Positions 7,792 to 17,205 are shown, counted from the first letter of the stretch. The stretch: DNA of 64,000 nt from Selenomonadales bacterium (GCA_018335585.1 JAGXRZ010000041.1:1-64000), one strand, 5' to 3'. Notes: generated from the letters alone by a model not told the origin. Numbers and translations: made by a program.

Positions 7792-8637
7792 ATGGCTAAA
7801 AACAGGTTAGTTGTCCCTGTCGTCAAATGGGTAGGTGGCAAAAGGCAGATTATAGACGAAATAGCGAAGTACGTGCCCGAGAGGTTTAGTACATATTATG
7901 AACCCTTTGTTGGTGGCGGAGCAGTGCTATTTGAGTTGCAGCCATCTCGTGCAGTAGTTGGCGATGTTAACGCTGAGCTTATTAATCTCTATGAAGTGAT
8001 TAGAGACGAGTCTGATGCTTTAATAGAGGATCTGAAACAGCATAGGAACTCTGAGGAATATTTCTATGAAGTGCGAGAGAAGGACAGGGACAAGTCTTTG
8101 TACGCGACGCTTACGCCAGTGCAGCGCGCGTCTAGGTTACTGTTCCTGAACAAGACCTGCTACAATGGCTTATTTCGGGTAAATAGGGCAGGCGAGTTCA
8201 ATACACCTTTCGGTTATTACAAGAATCCTAACATCGTCAACGAGGTTACTATACGGGCCGTTAGCAGTTACTTTAGGAAGGCCAACGTCTCCTTCGTATG
8301 CTTGGATTTTGCCACAGCTCTTTTAGGGGCTAGCAAGGGTGATTTTGTTTATCTAGATCCGCCCTATGACCCGGTTTCAGATACATCTAGCTTTACAGGG
8401 TATGACAAAGGTGGCTTTGATCAAGAGGAGCAGCGGAGGCTGAAGCTGACTTGCGACGATCTTGAGGCAAGGGGAGTAAAATTCCTATTATCTAACTCCT
8501 CCACTGCCTTTATCAGGGAGCTGTACGCGGGGTATCGCGTGGAAGTAGTGCAGGCCAAGAGAGCTATTAACTCTAAAGCTGATAGGCGTGGCGAAGTGGA
8601 AGAGGTGCTGGTGATGAACTATGGCCGCGGGCGGTGA
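7792..8637 (+). CDS. Dam-family DNA adenine methyltransferase (DpnM-like)
   Basis: A 281-aa alpha-class N6-adenine methyltransferase of the Dam/DpnM family. The N-terminal motif PVVKWVGGKRQI and motif I (YYEPFVGGGAVLFEL, about residues 38-52) precede the catalytic DPPY (FVYLDPPYDPVS, about residue 190), the alpha-class order. Conserved elements FLNKTCYNGLFRVN and GEFNTPFGYYKNP match Dam enzymes, whose target is GATC. It would protect host double-stranded GATC sites from the nuclease encoded next. The start ATG 7792 is preceded by GGAGG. It overlaps the restriction gene by 17 bases. Confidence 0.93.
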   Translation: MAKNRLVVPVVKWVGGKRQIIDEIAKYVPERFSTYYEPFVGGGAVLFELQPSRAVVGDVNAELINLYEVIRDESDALIEDLKQHRNSEEYFYEVREKDRDKSLYATLTPVQRASRLLFLNKTCYNGLFRVNRAGEFNTPFGYYKNPNIVNEVTIRAVSSYFRKANVSFVCLDFATALLGASKGDFVYLDPPYDPVSDTSSFTGYDKGGFDQEEQRRLKLTCDDLEARGVKFLLSNSSTAFIRELYAGYRVEVVQAKRAINSKADRRGEVEEVLVMNYGRGR

Positions 8638-9916
8638 ACTTACCAAGAATGATGTGGCATGGGAGAAGCTTTTCGACCGTTATCGCATTCTGGAGCAGGT
8701 GAAGACCAAGGGCCTATGTGAGATCACCGCGACACAGATCAACGAGTACAGAGAAGCACGGCTGATGACGAAGTTTGATCATCACATAAACCTGCCAAAG
8801 CTATTTAAGGAAAACGGACTCGCTATTCTACCCATCTCCCGGGGCAGCTACGCAATATCCCATTTTGACGCGTATAGGGGCTTTGAAGTCTCGAGCAGTT
8901 TTGAGATTGTATCCGCCTCGTTACCAGAGCATATTAGCAGCGTTACTGTTGACGACATAACTAGCGAGGCGCTAGCTCTCAATTGCGCCTACGCTTCAGG
9001 GATTATTGCAGACTTCCTTGAGGACGAGGAGCTTTTGCCTACTGTCAGCGGCAGGATGAGCTCCGACATATTCTCTTACCGTATTAGGAACACGAACAGC
9101 TGCCAGCCGATGGAACTCTCAGCAACCAACTCCCAAGTTGAGATAGATGGGGGGTACGAGGGGATTCGCCAGCTAGCCATAGTTGAAGCCAAGAGCTTTC
9201 TGTCAGAGGATTTTCTGGTGAGACAATTGTACTACCCGTATCGGCTCTGGAGTAGTAGGGTGACTAAGCAAGTTACGCCTGTGTTCTTGGTGTATTCCAA
9301 CAGGATATACCAGTTATACGAGTACAAGTTTGTATCGCGTGATGATTACAACTCTCTTGTGCTTGTTAAGCATAAGCATTATAGCCTTGAGCCCGTCAGC
9401 ATCACGCTGGACGATATTTTGAGTATTATGCGTAGCGTACAGCTAATCCCGGAGCCAGACCTTCCATTTCCACAGGCAGATAGCCTAGAAAGGGTAATAA
9501 ATCTCTGTGAACTACTCGGGCAGGGGGACATGACGAAGGAGGATGTCAGCCTTAACTATGCCTTTGACCCTCGGCAGTCCGATTATTACGCCAATGCGGG
9601 TAGGTACCTTGGTCTAATAGCGAAGCCCGGGAGCGGTAACGATGGCGTGTACTCACTGACCTCGGAGGGCCGGAATTTGCTGAGGCTGGGGTATAGGGAC
9701 AGGCAATTGCTCATGGTTCACTGTATATTGCGTCATAGGGCATTTAACGAAGTGCTGAGACTCCATTTGTCTTATGGGAAAATGCCGTCGCGGGATGATG
9801 TAGTGGCGGTCATGAAAACATGCAACCTTTTCGGCTTGGAGGCAGAGAGCACTTTTGATCGTAGAGCTTCTACAATTATAAGTTGGACTAACTGGGTGTT
9901 GTCTTTGCGGCGGTAG
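8621..9916 (+). CDS. Type II restriction endonuclease of the DpnII-like system
   Basis: A 431-aa protein third in the operon with the two methyltransferases. A PD-(D/E)XK-like core is visible as QVEIDGGYEG ... LAIVEAKS (about residues 170-195), giving the expected acidic residue, spacer and ExK. The sequence resembles large type II restriction enzymes linked to Dam-type methylases rather than the 290-aa DpnII nuclease. The N-terminal third contains a winged-helix-like segment that may read DNA, and the C-terminal third (after about residue 300) may be a second helical DNA-binding domain. Cleavage at unmethylated GATC is predicted from the partner methylases, not shown. Its start at 8621 overlaps the Dam-like gene. 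Confidence 0.75.
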   Translation: MAAGGELTKNDVAWEKLFDRYRILEQVKTKGLCEITATQINEYREARLMTKFDHHINLPKLFKENGLAILPISRGSYAISHFDAYRGFEVSSSFEIVSASLPEHISSVTVDDITSEALALNCAYASGIIADFLEDEELLPTVSGRMSSDIFSYRIRNTNSCQPMELSATNSQVEIDGGYEGIRQLAIVEAKSFLSEDFLVRQLYYPYRLWSSRVTKQVTPVFLVYSNRIYQLYEYKFVSRDDYNSLVLVKHKHYSLEPVSITLDDILSIMRSVQLIPEPDLPFPQADSLERVINLCELLGQGDMTKEDVSLNYAFDPRQSDYYANAGRYLGLIAKPGSGNDGVYSLTSEGRNLLRLGYRDRQLLMVHCILRHRAFNEVLRLHLSYGKMPSRDDVVAVMKTCNLFGLEAESTFDRRASTIISWTNWVLSLRR

Positions 9917-9960
9917 GGGCGGCGGCGCAGAGATGGGTGGGAAAAAATGCAATCGAATGA

Positions 9961-10500
9961 TCACAACCGCTTGCCCCAGATGATGTCGGGCTTGCCATAA
10001 CCATTAGCGTCCGGCATAACCCCTATGATTTTGTACCCGAGCTTCATGTAAAACCCCGACTGGTGTGTTCCCGGGTTAAAACTGGCCAGCCTGTGCGGCA
10101 GGTCATCATACAAGTCTACATTGGCTAACGACGTCTCCCCCCCAGGCTTTTCATCGTCAGCCCCAAGGTAGATGGTTAGCCCTCCTTTTTGCCTCGCCGC
10201 GTCCTCTAGAGCCAGCACAATTGCACGGCCGACGCCTTTGCCCCGCGCATCGTGACTAACTGCCAGCGGATGCAGCTCAAAGACATTGCCATCGTAGCTG
10301 GGGGCTAAAATCCCGCCCCAACCTAACACTAGGTCGCCTTCGACGGCAGCTAGCATAGTGTTTTCGGGCACTAGCCGCTCGTGAATCTCTAGCAGCGCAT
10401 CCTCTAGCGTAGGCCACCCTATGGGGATGCTTTGCGTCAGAATCTCTGCCGCTTGCGTTATCTGGTCTTTACTTAACCGAGCCATGTCTACGATTAACAT
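9961..10500 (-). CDS. GNAT acetyltransferase, AAC(6')-like
   Basis: A 179-aa GNAT-fold N-acetyltransferase. The acetyl-CoA binding loop is at ARGKGVGRAIVLALE, and the C-terminal part (VDLYDDLPH, SGFYMKLGYKIIGVMPDANGYGKPDI) closely follows the pattern of aminoglycoside 6'-N-acetyltransferases. It may acetylate an aminoglycoside or a natural amine; resistance is not proven by sequence. The start is ATG 10500 with AAAGGAGG 8 nt upstream; the slightly longer GTG is too close to that site. It sits alone on the minus strand between the R-M and Wadjet operons. Confidence 0.75.
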   Translation of the reverse strand: MLIVDMARLSKDQITQAAEILTQSIPIGWPTLEDALLEIHERLVPENTMLAAVEGDLVLGWGGILAPSYDGNVFELHPLAVSHDARGKGVGRAIVLALEDAARQKGGLTIYLGADDEKPGGETSLANVDLYDDLPHRLASFNPGTHQSGFYMKLGYKIIGVMPDANGYGKPDIIWGKRL

Positions 10501-10608
10501 CGTCACGTCCTCCTTTATCTCCTCTTTGCCAACGAGCTAAGTGCTTATCACCTCAGCATGAGTATGTACTTTGTGTATACGCGGGTCAAGTGGAACACAC
10601 TGCGCTGT

Positions 10609-10637
10609 GAAGCAAAAAGCTCCGTCCCTTTTGCTTC
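10609..10637. repeat. Dispersed GCTCCGTCCC hairpin element, copy 2
   Basis: A 9-bp perfect stem (GAAGCAAAA/TTTTGCTTC) encloses AGCTCCGTCCC. It shares the core GCTCCGTCCCTTTTGCTT with the copies at 2977, 39517 and 41602. It lies in the intergenic region between the divergent acetyltransferase gene and jetA, about 80 bases before jetA. Confidence 0.7.
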
Positions 10638-10713
10638 GTCTGCAGGGGGTTTGTCGCAGCGTGTCGAAGTAAATAAGATACGTCTCTCCCCCTGAACCGT
10701 TAGGAGGCCGCCC

Positions 10714-12135
10714 ATGAAGTTGTTTGACGTAATGCCCGAGCGCTTTTTTATTCTGCTGGCGTCACCTAACCGCAAGGTCTACGCCGAAGCAGTTTTATTA
10801 TTGTACGAGCATTACTTGGCCAATCAGTTCGGCATTCCGTATGATGTCCTGCGCGACGCACTGCAGGAGTTGCTGGAGACCACCGCGCCCACCGGGTTAA
10901 CACTAGATCAACTGGACGGTGATGCCGTTCCACCCTCTGAGGACCTAACTGAAATTGACATATTCCGCGCCAGAGCAGGCACCTTGCTTAGGCAGCTTAA
11001 GCTCTATGGCTGGATAGACATTGAGGACAGGGCCAATTACCAGCGGTATGTCGTGCTACCTCGATATTCTAGCCGCATTCTTGAGGTGCTGAAAGAACTT
11101 TGTAGCCAGCGCGCAGTTGAGTATCAGCGCTTTGCGTTTGTCACCTATACTCTTCTGTCCAACAAAACCGACCGCCCCGGCTATGCCATCCTTGAAGCCG
11201 AAGACACCACCCGTAAGTTCATCAATGCGCTCCGCGAACTCACGCACAATATGCGCAGCCATATGGAAGAGGTTGTCAAGAAGAACTCCATCGAAGAAGT
11301 GCTCGACTACCACTTTGACGAATACAAGGCCAAGGTGGTAGACCGGAGCTACCACCGACTGAAGACGTCCGACCACGTCTCGCGCTACCGGCTAAAAATC
11401 CTTGAGACCGTGCAGAACTACCTTATTGATCCCCCGTCCTTGCGGGAGCTAGTGCAAAGCGCCACACAGGAAGACATTGCGGAGAACAAGGCGGAAGAGC
11501 AAATCCGCTCCGCACTGCTCTACATTGAAGAAGCCTACCGCAACCTAGACGATACGCTTAACCAGATTGACCTCCGCCACCACCAATACATCAGGGCCTC
11601 CTTCGACCGCGCCCGCTATCTTGGCCAATACAGTCAAGGGCTAGACAAGCGGCTTGGGCAGATCCTAGAGTGGGTAGCCCGCCACCCCGCGGCCGACATC
11701 ACTGCGGCCTTTAGCCTGTTTGGCGTTACCCAGCTAACTAACGCGTCACTGTTGCCGCCACGCAAGAAGCGGCCTCCCCTCGCCCCAGAGACCCCCACCG
11801 AAGTTGTCATCCCGGCACAACTGCGGCAGCGACAACGCGACTTAAACCTCGCGCGGCTAAGCAACGCCATCACACCGGCCAAGGTGGCAGACTTTATTTT
11901 GGCGCGCATGGGCGACCGCGAGTTAATATCTATGGCCGACCTAGCCCCAAGCTCTACCGAAGATTTCGTGTACATGGCCTTTGCTTACCTTTATGGGAAC
12001 GACGGCAAGAGCGGCTACAGAATAAGGCGTTCTCCCGACGCCCCGGTAGCAAGGCATGGGCCCTATACGTTTACGAATCACAAGCTAGTCAGGACTTCAC
12101 CCAAAGGAGGGAGTGCCCATGTTCGCAGGACTTAG
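10714..12135 (+). CDS. jetA: Wadjet component JetA (kleisin-like)
   Basis: A 473-aa protein opening with LFDVMPERFFILLASPNRKVYAEAVLLLYE, the signature of the Wadjet JetA family formerly called DUF5716. JetA is the MukF-like kleisin that bridges the SMC-like JetC heads. A winged-helix-like N-terminus and a central helical part (residues about 130-320) match this role. Wadjet recognises small closed circular DNA by loop extrusion and cleaves it, restricting plasmids. It starts at ATG 10714 behind TTAGGAGG and overlaps jetB by 17 bases. The JetA type suggests a type III-like (or type I-related) Wadjet, tentative. Confidence 0.88.
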   Translation: MKLFDVMPERFFILLASPNRKVYAEAVLLLYEHYLANQFGIPYDVLRDALQELLETTAPTGLTLDQLDGDAVPPSEDLTEIDIFRARAGTLLRQLKLYGWIDIEDRANYQRYVVLPRYSSRILEVLKELCSQRAVEYQRFAFVTYTLLSNKTDRPGYAILEAEDTTRKFINALRELTHNMRSHMEEVVKKNSIEEVLDYHFDEYKAKVVDRSYHRLKTSDHVSRYRLKILETVQNYLIDPPSLRELVQSATQEDIAENKAEEQIRSALLYIEEAYRNLDDTLNQIDLRHHQYIRASFDRARYLGQYSQGLDKRLGQILEWVARHPAADITAAFSLFGVTQLTNASLLPPRKKRPPLAPETPTEVVIPAQLRQRQRDLNLARLSNAITPAKVADFILARMGDRELISMADLAPSSTEDFVYMAFAYLYGNDGKSGYRIRRSPDAPVARHGPYTFTNHKLVRTSPKGGSAHVRRT

Positions 12136-12715
12136 CGAAAACGAAAAAGAGCAGATGCGGGATATCGTTAACCGCTTGCTGAGCGTAAACATCCTCGTTA
12201 AAGCCCGCGAACCAGAGCTTTATCATTTGGCTAGGCGCCATAGGGCCACCCTCGACGACTTCTTTAAGGCCTTGGGATGGAACTTCGTGCTTGATGACCG
12301 CCATGACTGCGTCTTCGTGCATTCGCCTGAGGCGCTCCACCGCCTACGCCTGACGCGGGAGGAGAGCATTTGGATTCTCGTCCTCCGCCTCCTGTACCAA
12401 GAGAAGCGGTCGGAACTAGCTTTAAGCGACTTCCCCCTAGTCTCGCTACATGAGATTCGCGCCAAGTACGCCACATTCCAAATACCTTTTGTCAACAAGA
12501 CTCGCCTGCAAGACCTAATTAAGCTAGGTGTTCGCAACAGCCTGTTTAGGCCGCTAGATACCGACCTGCGCTCTGACGACTGCCGCTTTACCCTCTACCA
12601 TTCGCTCTTACACGCCGTCAGCGCCGAAAAAATTGAAGACCTGTCCCACCGCATTGCCCGTTACACCCAAGACGAAGGAGGTGAGCCCGAGAGTGAAGTG
12701 GCTGAAGAAGCTTAG
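12119..12715 (+). CDS. jetB: Wadjet component JetB (MukE-like)
   Basis: A 198-aa protein of the DUF4194 family, the MukE-like winged-helix (KITE) subunit that dimerises and binds the JetA kleisin. Visible elements are an N-terminal helix (LSENEKEQMRDIVNRLL), a tandem winged-helix body (RLTREESIWILVLRLLYQEK and RLQDLIKLGVRNSLFR), and an acidic tail. ATG 12119 is preceded by AAAGGAGG with 8-nt spacing; GTG 12113 lies too close. It overlaps both jetA and jetC, indicating translational coupling and fixed stoichiometry. Confidence 0.88.
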   Translation: MFAGLSENEKEQMRDIVNRLLSVNILVKAREPELYHLARRHRATLDDFFKALGWNFVLDDRHDCVFVHSPEALHRLRLTREESIWILVLRLLYQEKRSELALSDFPLVSLHEIRAKYATFQIPFVNKTRLQDLIKLGVRNSLFRPLDTDLRSDDCRFTLYHSLLHAVSAEKIEDLSHRIARYTQDEGGEPESEVAEEA

Positions 12716-15700
12716 ACTAATTAACTGGCACTACTTTCCTGACGAGACCCTGCACTTCGGAACTCAGACCATCCTCACGGGCATGACCGGAGCAGGCAAA
12801 TCTACCATTATTGATGCCCTGCAGGTTCTTCTCGTGGCCAACAAGCACCAAATCCGCTTTAACTCTGCGGCGCACGAAGACGCTAAGCGCAGCCTCATAA
12901 ACTACCTGCGCGGCAAAATCGGCAGCCAAGAACGCGCCCATGTACGCGAAAACGAATTTACTTCCTACATCATCGCCGAGTTTCGCGACGACAAGCAGCG
13001 CGAGAGCTTTGTGGTGGGAGTAGTGCTAGACGTACACCGCGACGATGCCATCCACGACGAGTACTTTATAATCGACAAGTGCAGGTTAGAGGACCTAACC
13101 TTAAAGGGCCCGAGCGGCCACTGGTGTACACGCGAGGAGTTTAGGCGCAAGCACAACTCCCGAAAAAGCATCTTTGAGCGCACCAAGTCAAGCTACCAAA
13201 ATGCCCTCTGCCACCGCCTCGGTCAGCTAGAGAGCCGCTTCTTCTCGGTGTTCTGCCGCGCTCTCTCGTTTAAGCCCTTAGACGACATCCGCGACTTTGT
13301 CTATAGCTTTATCCTTGAAAAGCGAGAACTACAGCTTGGCCTCCTCAGAGAAAACTTTGAGCTGCACGAGAGATACCAGCGTGACTTGCGCGACCTAGAG
13401 GAGCGCCGCACGCATCTCACCAAGATTGCCGCGCGCTACGACAACTACACCCAACTGCGCGACACAATTAAGCAGCAGGACTACGTCATACGGAGCTTAA
13501 AGGCACAAGAGCGACAAGACGACATCCTGCACACCAAGGACTCTATTAAGCGGGAGCAAACCGCCTACGACGAAGTGCAATCCCTGCTAGACCTAACCCG
13601 AGAGGACCGTGACGAGGCCGAGAGAAACTACCTAGAAGCGCGGCAAAAGCGCGACAGCCACGGCACTCTCCACCTGCAAAGACAGCTAGAAAAGGACCGG
13701 GCAGCGGCAGAAGAAACACTCGCCAGGCAGCAAGCGACTTTGCGCACGCTCTGCGACACATTGCGGCGCGAGCATAGCCTTATCACCGAGCTCCTTAGTC
13801 ACCAAGGCACTGCAGCCTGGCGGTGGGACGCTAGCGACATAGAAACGTTGCAGGCTATAGCCGCATGCCTAGCTAACCTGCCACACCAATCTACCGCAGA
13901 CAGTGCGACAAAACTCCGCTCCGCAGGTGAACACCTCGCCGACCTCTATAGCCGCATGGTGGGACAGGAGGCCTTGCTGAAAAGCTCGATTGGTGAAATG
14001 GAGAAAAAGGCACAGCAGCTCCGCACGGAAATTGAGAACCTGCGCAAGAAACAGCGCCCCTACGGCGAGCAGTTGCGCACCCTAAGAGCCATCTTAACCG
14101 AGCGACTTGGCGCACGTTCGCCAGTATGGGTGCTCTGCGAAGAACTTGAGATTCGCGATGAGGCCTGGCGTGACGCAATCGAAGGCTATCTTAACACCCA
14201 GCGCTTCGACTTGCTGGTAGAACCGCACGCTTTCGCAGAAGCTTTAAGTATTTACGAGCGCGAGAAGCGCACCCACAACCTTGACGGCGTGGGCCTGGTA
14301 GATACCGAAAAGGAGCAAAAACACCTCGGTTCTGTGCGAACAGGCTCCCTTGCCGAGTTCCTCGACACACAAAACGCCGTAGCACGCGCCCGCATCCACC
14401 ATGTTCTCGGCCGCGTCATGTGCGCTGACGACGAGCAAGACCTGCGCCGTCACACCCATGCCGTGACCAAAACCTGCATGTCCTATAGCAACCTCGTCGC
14501 TAGGCAGATACCCCGCGAGCGCTTCGAAGTCCCCTATATCGGCGCGCAAGCCATCGTGCGGCAGCTAGAACAAAAGGGGCGTAGCCTAGAATTAGTAGAG
14601 GCTGAGCTGTCTGCCCTCGGCACGGCTCTCAAGTGGCTTAGCACTACCTCCGCCAAGCTGTCCGAGAAGCGGGCTCGCTATGAAGCCATGGCCGAGCAAC
14701 TCCACCTGCCGACAACTATCGCCGAGCTCGAAGCGTCGGTCAAGGACTTGGCTAGTCAGCTAGCTGCACTTGACGTCACCGAGCTGAAGGCTCTCGAGGC
14801 AGAGGCAGACTACTGGCTTAGGCAAAAGAGTGAACTCGGCAGCACCTACGACAAACTCACGGAACGCAAGGCTACCATAGGGACGAAACTTAACTCCCTT
14901 ACAGGGGAACTGCGCAACCGCGAATTCGCCTTGCGGCAAGCAGAGCTGGCCATAGAGCAGTGGGTCGGGGAGCACCCGGCAGACTTAGCCACGCTGGCTA
15001 AAGAGCGGTTGGCCGAAGCCCTAAAGACCCCCGGTACTTTTGCCGCGCGCATCGTCAACTGGGAGAACAACCAAAAAGGCAATATCACCCGTCGCGACAA
15101 CGAGTTTCAGGCACTGCGTGATGCTCGTCACACGTACAATCTCCGCTACACATTTAACGGCGACCATGCCGCCGAAGACAACGACACTTACCAGCAAATC
15201 CTCTCCCGCATCGGCGGTATAGACATTCCTGCCTACCAAAGCAAACTCGCGGACGCACAGCGTCAAGCCGAAGACCAGTTTAAGTCCCATTTCATGCACA
15301 AAATGCGCGAGGCGATTCTAGAGGCACGCCGCGAGTTCGACCGCATCAACAGTGCCCTGCATAACTTCCCTTTTAGTGACGACCGATACCGTTTTGAAGT
15401 GCGTGCCAGCGATAAGTACCGGCAGTTCTACGACTGCATTATGGACGACGCGCTCGCCGAGCGCGACTCCCTGTTTGCGCTGCCCGACGACGAAAGGGCT
15501 ACGGCACTGCAAAACCTGTTTGAGCAACTTATCCGTGGCGACGCCGACACACAAGAGGAGTTTACGGACTACCGCCGCTACCTCGACTTTGATATTGTCG
15601 TCACCAGCCAAGGCGCGCAGTACAAGTTCTCTAAGGTGCTGCGCGAAAAATCAGGCGGCGAAACGCAGACGCCGTTCTACATCATAATCCTCGCTGCCTT

Positions 15701-16007
15701 TAACCAACTTTACACCAACGGCAAGACCATGCGCCTAGTGGTGTTCGACGAGGCCTTCAACAAAATGGACGAGCAGCGCATTAGGACGAGTCTCCGCCTG
15801 ATAAAAAAGCTAAATCTACAGCTTATTGCGGCTGTCCCCGATGAGAAACTGCAGCATATGGCCCCCGAAGTGACCACCACGCTGCTTGTAGGTCGCACCC
15901 AGTACACGTGTTTTGTGGACATGCTGGCGCAAGAGGAGGTGGCTGTAGCCAATGACGACAGAGCCGCAGAGCTACAAGTACATCATACTCTCTTCCCTGT
16001 TGAGTAA
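12693..16007 (+). CDS. jetC: Wadjet component JetC (SMC/MukB-like ATPase)
   Basis: A 1104-aa SMC-like ATPase, the motor of Wadjet. Walker A (GMTGAGKSTIIDAL) lies near residue 31, a long coiled coil runs from about 240 to 450, a hinge-like region lies around 460-610, a second coiled coil follows to about 900, and the C-terminal head carries the signature SGGE and Walker B (LVVFDEAFNKMD). Both ATPase halves are intact. I start it at GTG 12693 (AAGGAGGTG upstream); the frame is open to 12633 but lacks a site there. It overlaps jetB by 23 bases and jetD by 56 bases. Confidence 0.93.
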   Translation: MKWLKKLRLINWHYFPDETLHFGTQTILTGMTGAGKSTIIDALQVLLVANKHQIRFNSAAHEDAKRSLINYLRGKIGSQERAHVRENEFTSYIIAEFRDDKQRESFVVGVVLDVHRDDAIHDEYFIIDKCRLEDLTLKGPSGHWCTREEFRRKHNSRKSIFERTKSSYQNALCHRLGQLESRFFSVFCRALSFKPLDDIRDFVYSFILEKRELQLGLLRENFELHERYQRDLRDLEERRTHLTKIAARYDNYTQLRDTIKQQDYVIRSLKAQERQDDILHTKDSIKREQTAYDEVQSLLDLTREDRDEAERNYLEARQKRDSHGTLHLQRQLEKDRAAAEETLARQQATLRTLCDTLRREHSLITELLSHQGTAAWRWDASDIETLQAIAACLANLPHQSTADSATKLRSAGEHLADLYSRMVGQEALLKSSIGEMEKKAQQLRTEIENLRKKQRPYGEQLRTLRAILTERLGARSPVWVLCEELEIRDEAWRDAIEGYLNTQRFDLLVEPHAFAEALSIYEREKRTHNLDGVGLVDTEKEQKHLGSVRTGSLAEFLDTQNAVARARIHHVLGRVMCADDEQDLRRHTHAVTKTCMSYSNLVARQIPRERFEVPYIGAQAIVRQLEQKGRSLELVEAELSALGTALKWLSTTSAKLSEKRARYEAMAEQLHLPTTIAELEASVKDLASQLAALDVTELKALEAEADYWLRQKSELGSTYDKLTERKATIGTKLNSLTGELRNREFALRQAELAIEQWVGEHPADLATLAKERLAEALKTPGTFAARIVNWENNQKGNITRRDNEFQALRDARHTYNLRYTFNGDHAAEDNDTYQQILSRIGGIDIPAYQSKLADAQRQAEDQFKSHFMHKMREAILEARREFDRINSALHNFPFSDDRYRFEVRASDKYRQFYDCIMDDALAERDSLFALPDDERATALQNLFEQLIRGDADTQEEFTDYRRYLDFDIVVTSQGAQYKFSKVLREKSGGETQTPFYIIILAAFNQLYTNGKTMRLVVFDEAFNKMDEQRIRTSLRLIKKLNLQLIAAVPDEKLQHMAPEVTTTLLVGRTQYTCFVDMLAQEEVAVANDDRAAELQVHHTLFPVE

Positions 16008-17199
16008 ATATGAGGCCAGCACAGCCTTTCAGGCAGGCAACCTAGGCAGGAGACGGCCGCAGTGGAGCATCGGCGATTCCCCGCTCGCGCGCGACTACAA
16101 TGACGAAATGGATTACGCCAAGCGCGAGGCCATTAACGCAGCTCTCTTGGAGCTAGAGGCAGAAGGCGTAGTTGCGCTAGCCTGGCCCAAATATCGCGAG
16201 CGAACCGAAGTCACGCGCGTGTACCTAGAACTAGGCGCGCTCGACCGAGCTTACGAACTGGCGGGACTTACTCCGAAGGCAAGTAAGCTTAGCTCCATGC
16301 GTACTATCCTGGAGCCACTCCTTGCGCACCCGTGGGGCTGGGTGGCCGACTGGGCACAGAGCACAGATGCAGCTCTTAGTGCCCGCAAAGCTGCCGGGCT
16401 CGACCTAGACGCACCCGACCTCTATTGCAGCTTGGTCAGAGTACTTCTAGCTCTCCCCTCCCTGACCGAAAGCACGCCGCGCCGTGTCTTTAGCCAGCGC
16501 GTCCTAGGCGATAGCAAGGAGTTTGAGCAGCGGGTTGAGAAAGTCTTGCTCCAAGTCTTGCGCGCACACGGCCCGGCCGAATACGAAACCGACGAGGAAT
16601 ACCTCGACAGCGTCAATCTAGTGGTGCACCCCAAGCTGACTTTGCTAGCCGGTGAGCTCGAGTTCACACTTAACGGAATAGCATCTAGCCTTGTGAACTT
16701 CCCCGGCGGGCTCGGCCTCGCCCATCAGAGCATTAAGGAGCTCAGCATCACCTCTTTGTCGACCAAACCAATGCTGACCGTGGAGAACCTTACGACATAC
16801 TACCAAGTCACTCAGCACCAACAATCCCGTTGGGGCTTGGTAGTTTACACCGGCGGCTTTCCTCACAGCGGCACCAAGCAGCTGCTTGCCAAGCTCGCCG
16901 TGACGCTAATAAGTAAAACCCCCGCAGCAGAAGTCTACCACTGGGGGGATATCGACTATGGTGGCATACGCATCTTTCAGCACCTAAAAGAAACGTTCTT
17001 CCCGTCGTTGCGCCCTTACCTGATGGACGTCGCTGCCTACAGGGAGTACGCCGAGCGGGGCCTATCCTTTGAGCAGAGTTACGCCCTTAGGCTACAGGCT
17101 CTCCTCCACGATGAACGGTATCTGGAATGGCGCCCACTGCTTTTGGAGATGTTATCCCGCAAAGTACGTGTGGAGCAAGAGAGTATCGGGCTGCAATAG
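15952..17199 (+). CDS. jetD: Wadjet nuclease component JetD
   Basis: A 415-aa protein with a helical/winged N-terminal half (residues 1-220) and a C-terminal DUF2220/Toprim-like domain. The acidic Toprim motif is seen in YHWGDIDYGGIRIFQHL (about residues 325-341). JetD is the topoisomerase VI-like subunit that cuts the circular DNA trapped by JetABC. The order A-B-C-D and overlap with jetC complete the system. The ATG at 15952 has GAGGAGGT about 10 nt upstream. Confidence 0.9.
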   Translation: MTTEPQSYKYIILSSLLSKYEASTAFQAGNLGRRRPQWSIGDSPLARDYNDEMDYAKREAINAALLELEAEGVVALAWPKYRERTEVTRVYLELGALDRAYELAGLTPKASKLSSMRTILEPLLAHPWGWVADWAQSTDAALSARKAAGLDLDAPDLYCSLVRVLLALPSLTESTPRRVFSQRVLGDSKEFEQRVEKVLLQVLRAHGPAEYETDEEYLDSVNLVVHPKLTLLAGELEFTLNGIASSLVNFPGGLGLAHQSIKELSITSLSTKPMLTVENLTTYYQVTQHQQSRWGLVVYTGGFPHSGTKQLLAKLAVTLISKTPAAEVYHWGDIDYGGIRIFQHLKETFFPSLRPYLMDVAAYREYAERGLSFEQSYALRLQALLHDERYLEWRPLLLEMLSRKVRVEQESIGLQ

Positions 17200-17205
17200 C
17201 GTGAG

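Noticed and set aside
7783-7796. Adjacent BamHI- and NdeI-like sequences (ggatccatatg) at the Dam-like gene start, suggestive of a cloning junction
   Set aside because: The sequence and composition on both sides are continuous with the native R-M operon, and the ribosome-binding site is placed naturally; coincidence is the simplest reading.
15021-15687. Long antisense and shifted frames inside jetC
   Set aside because: They result from codon bias in the GC-rich jetC coding sequence; no homology or start signals.
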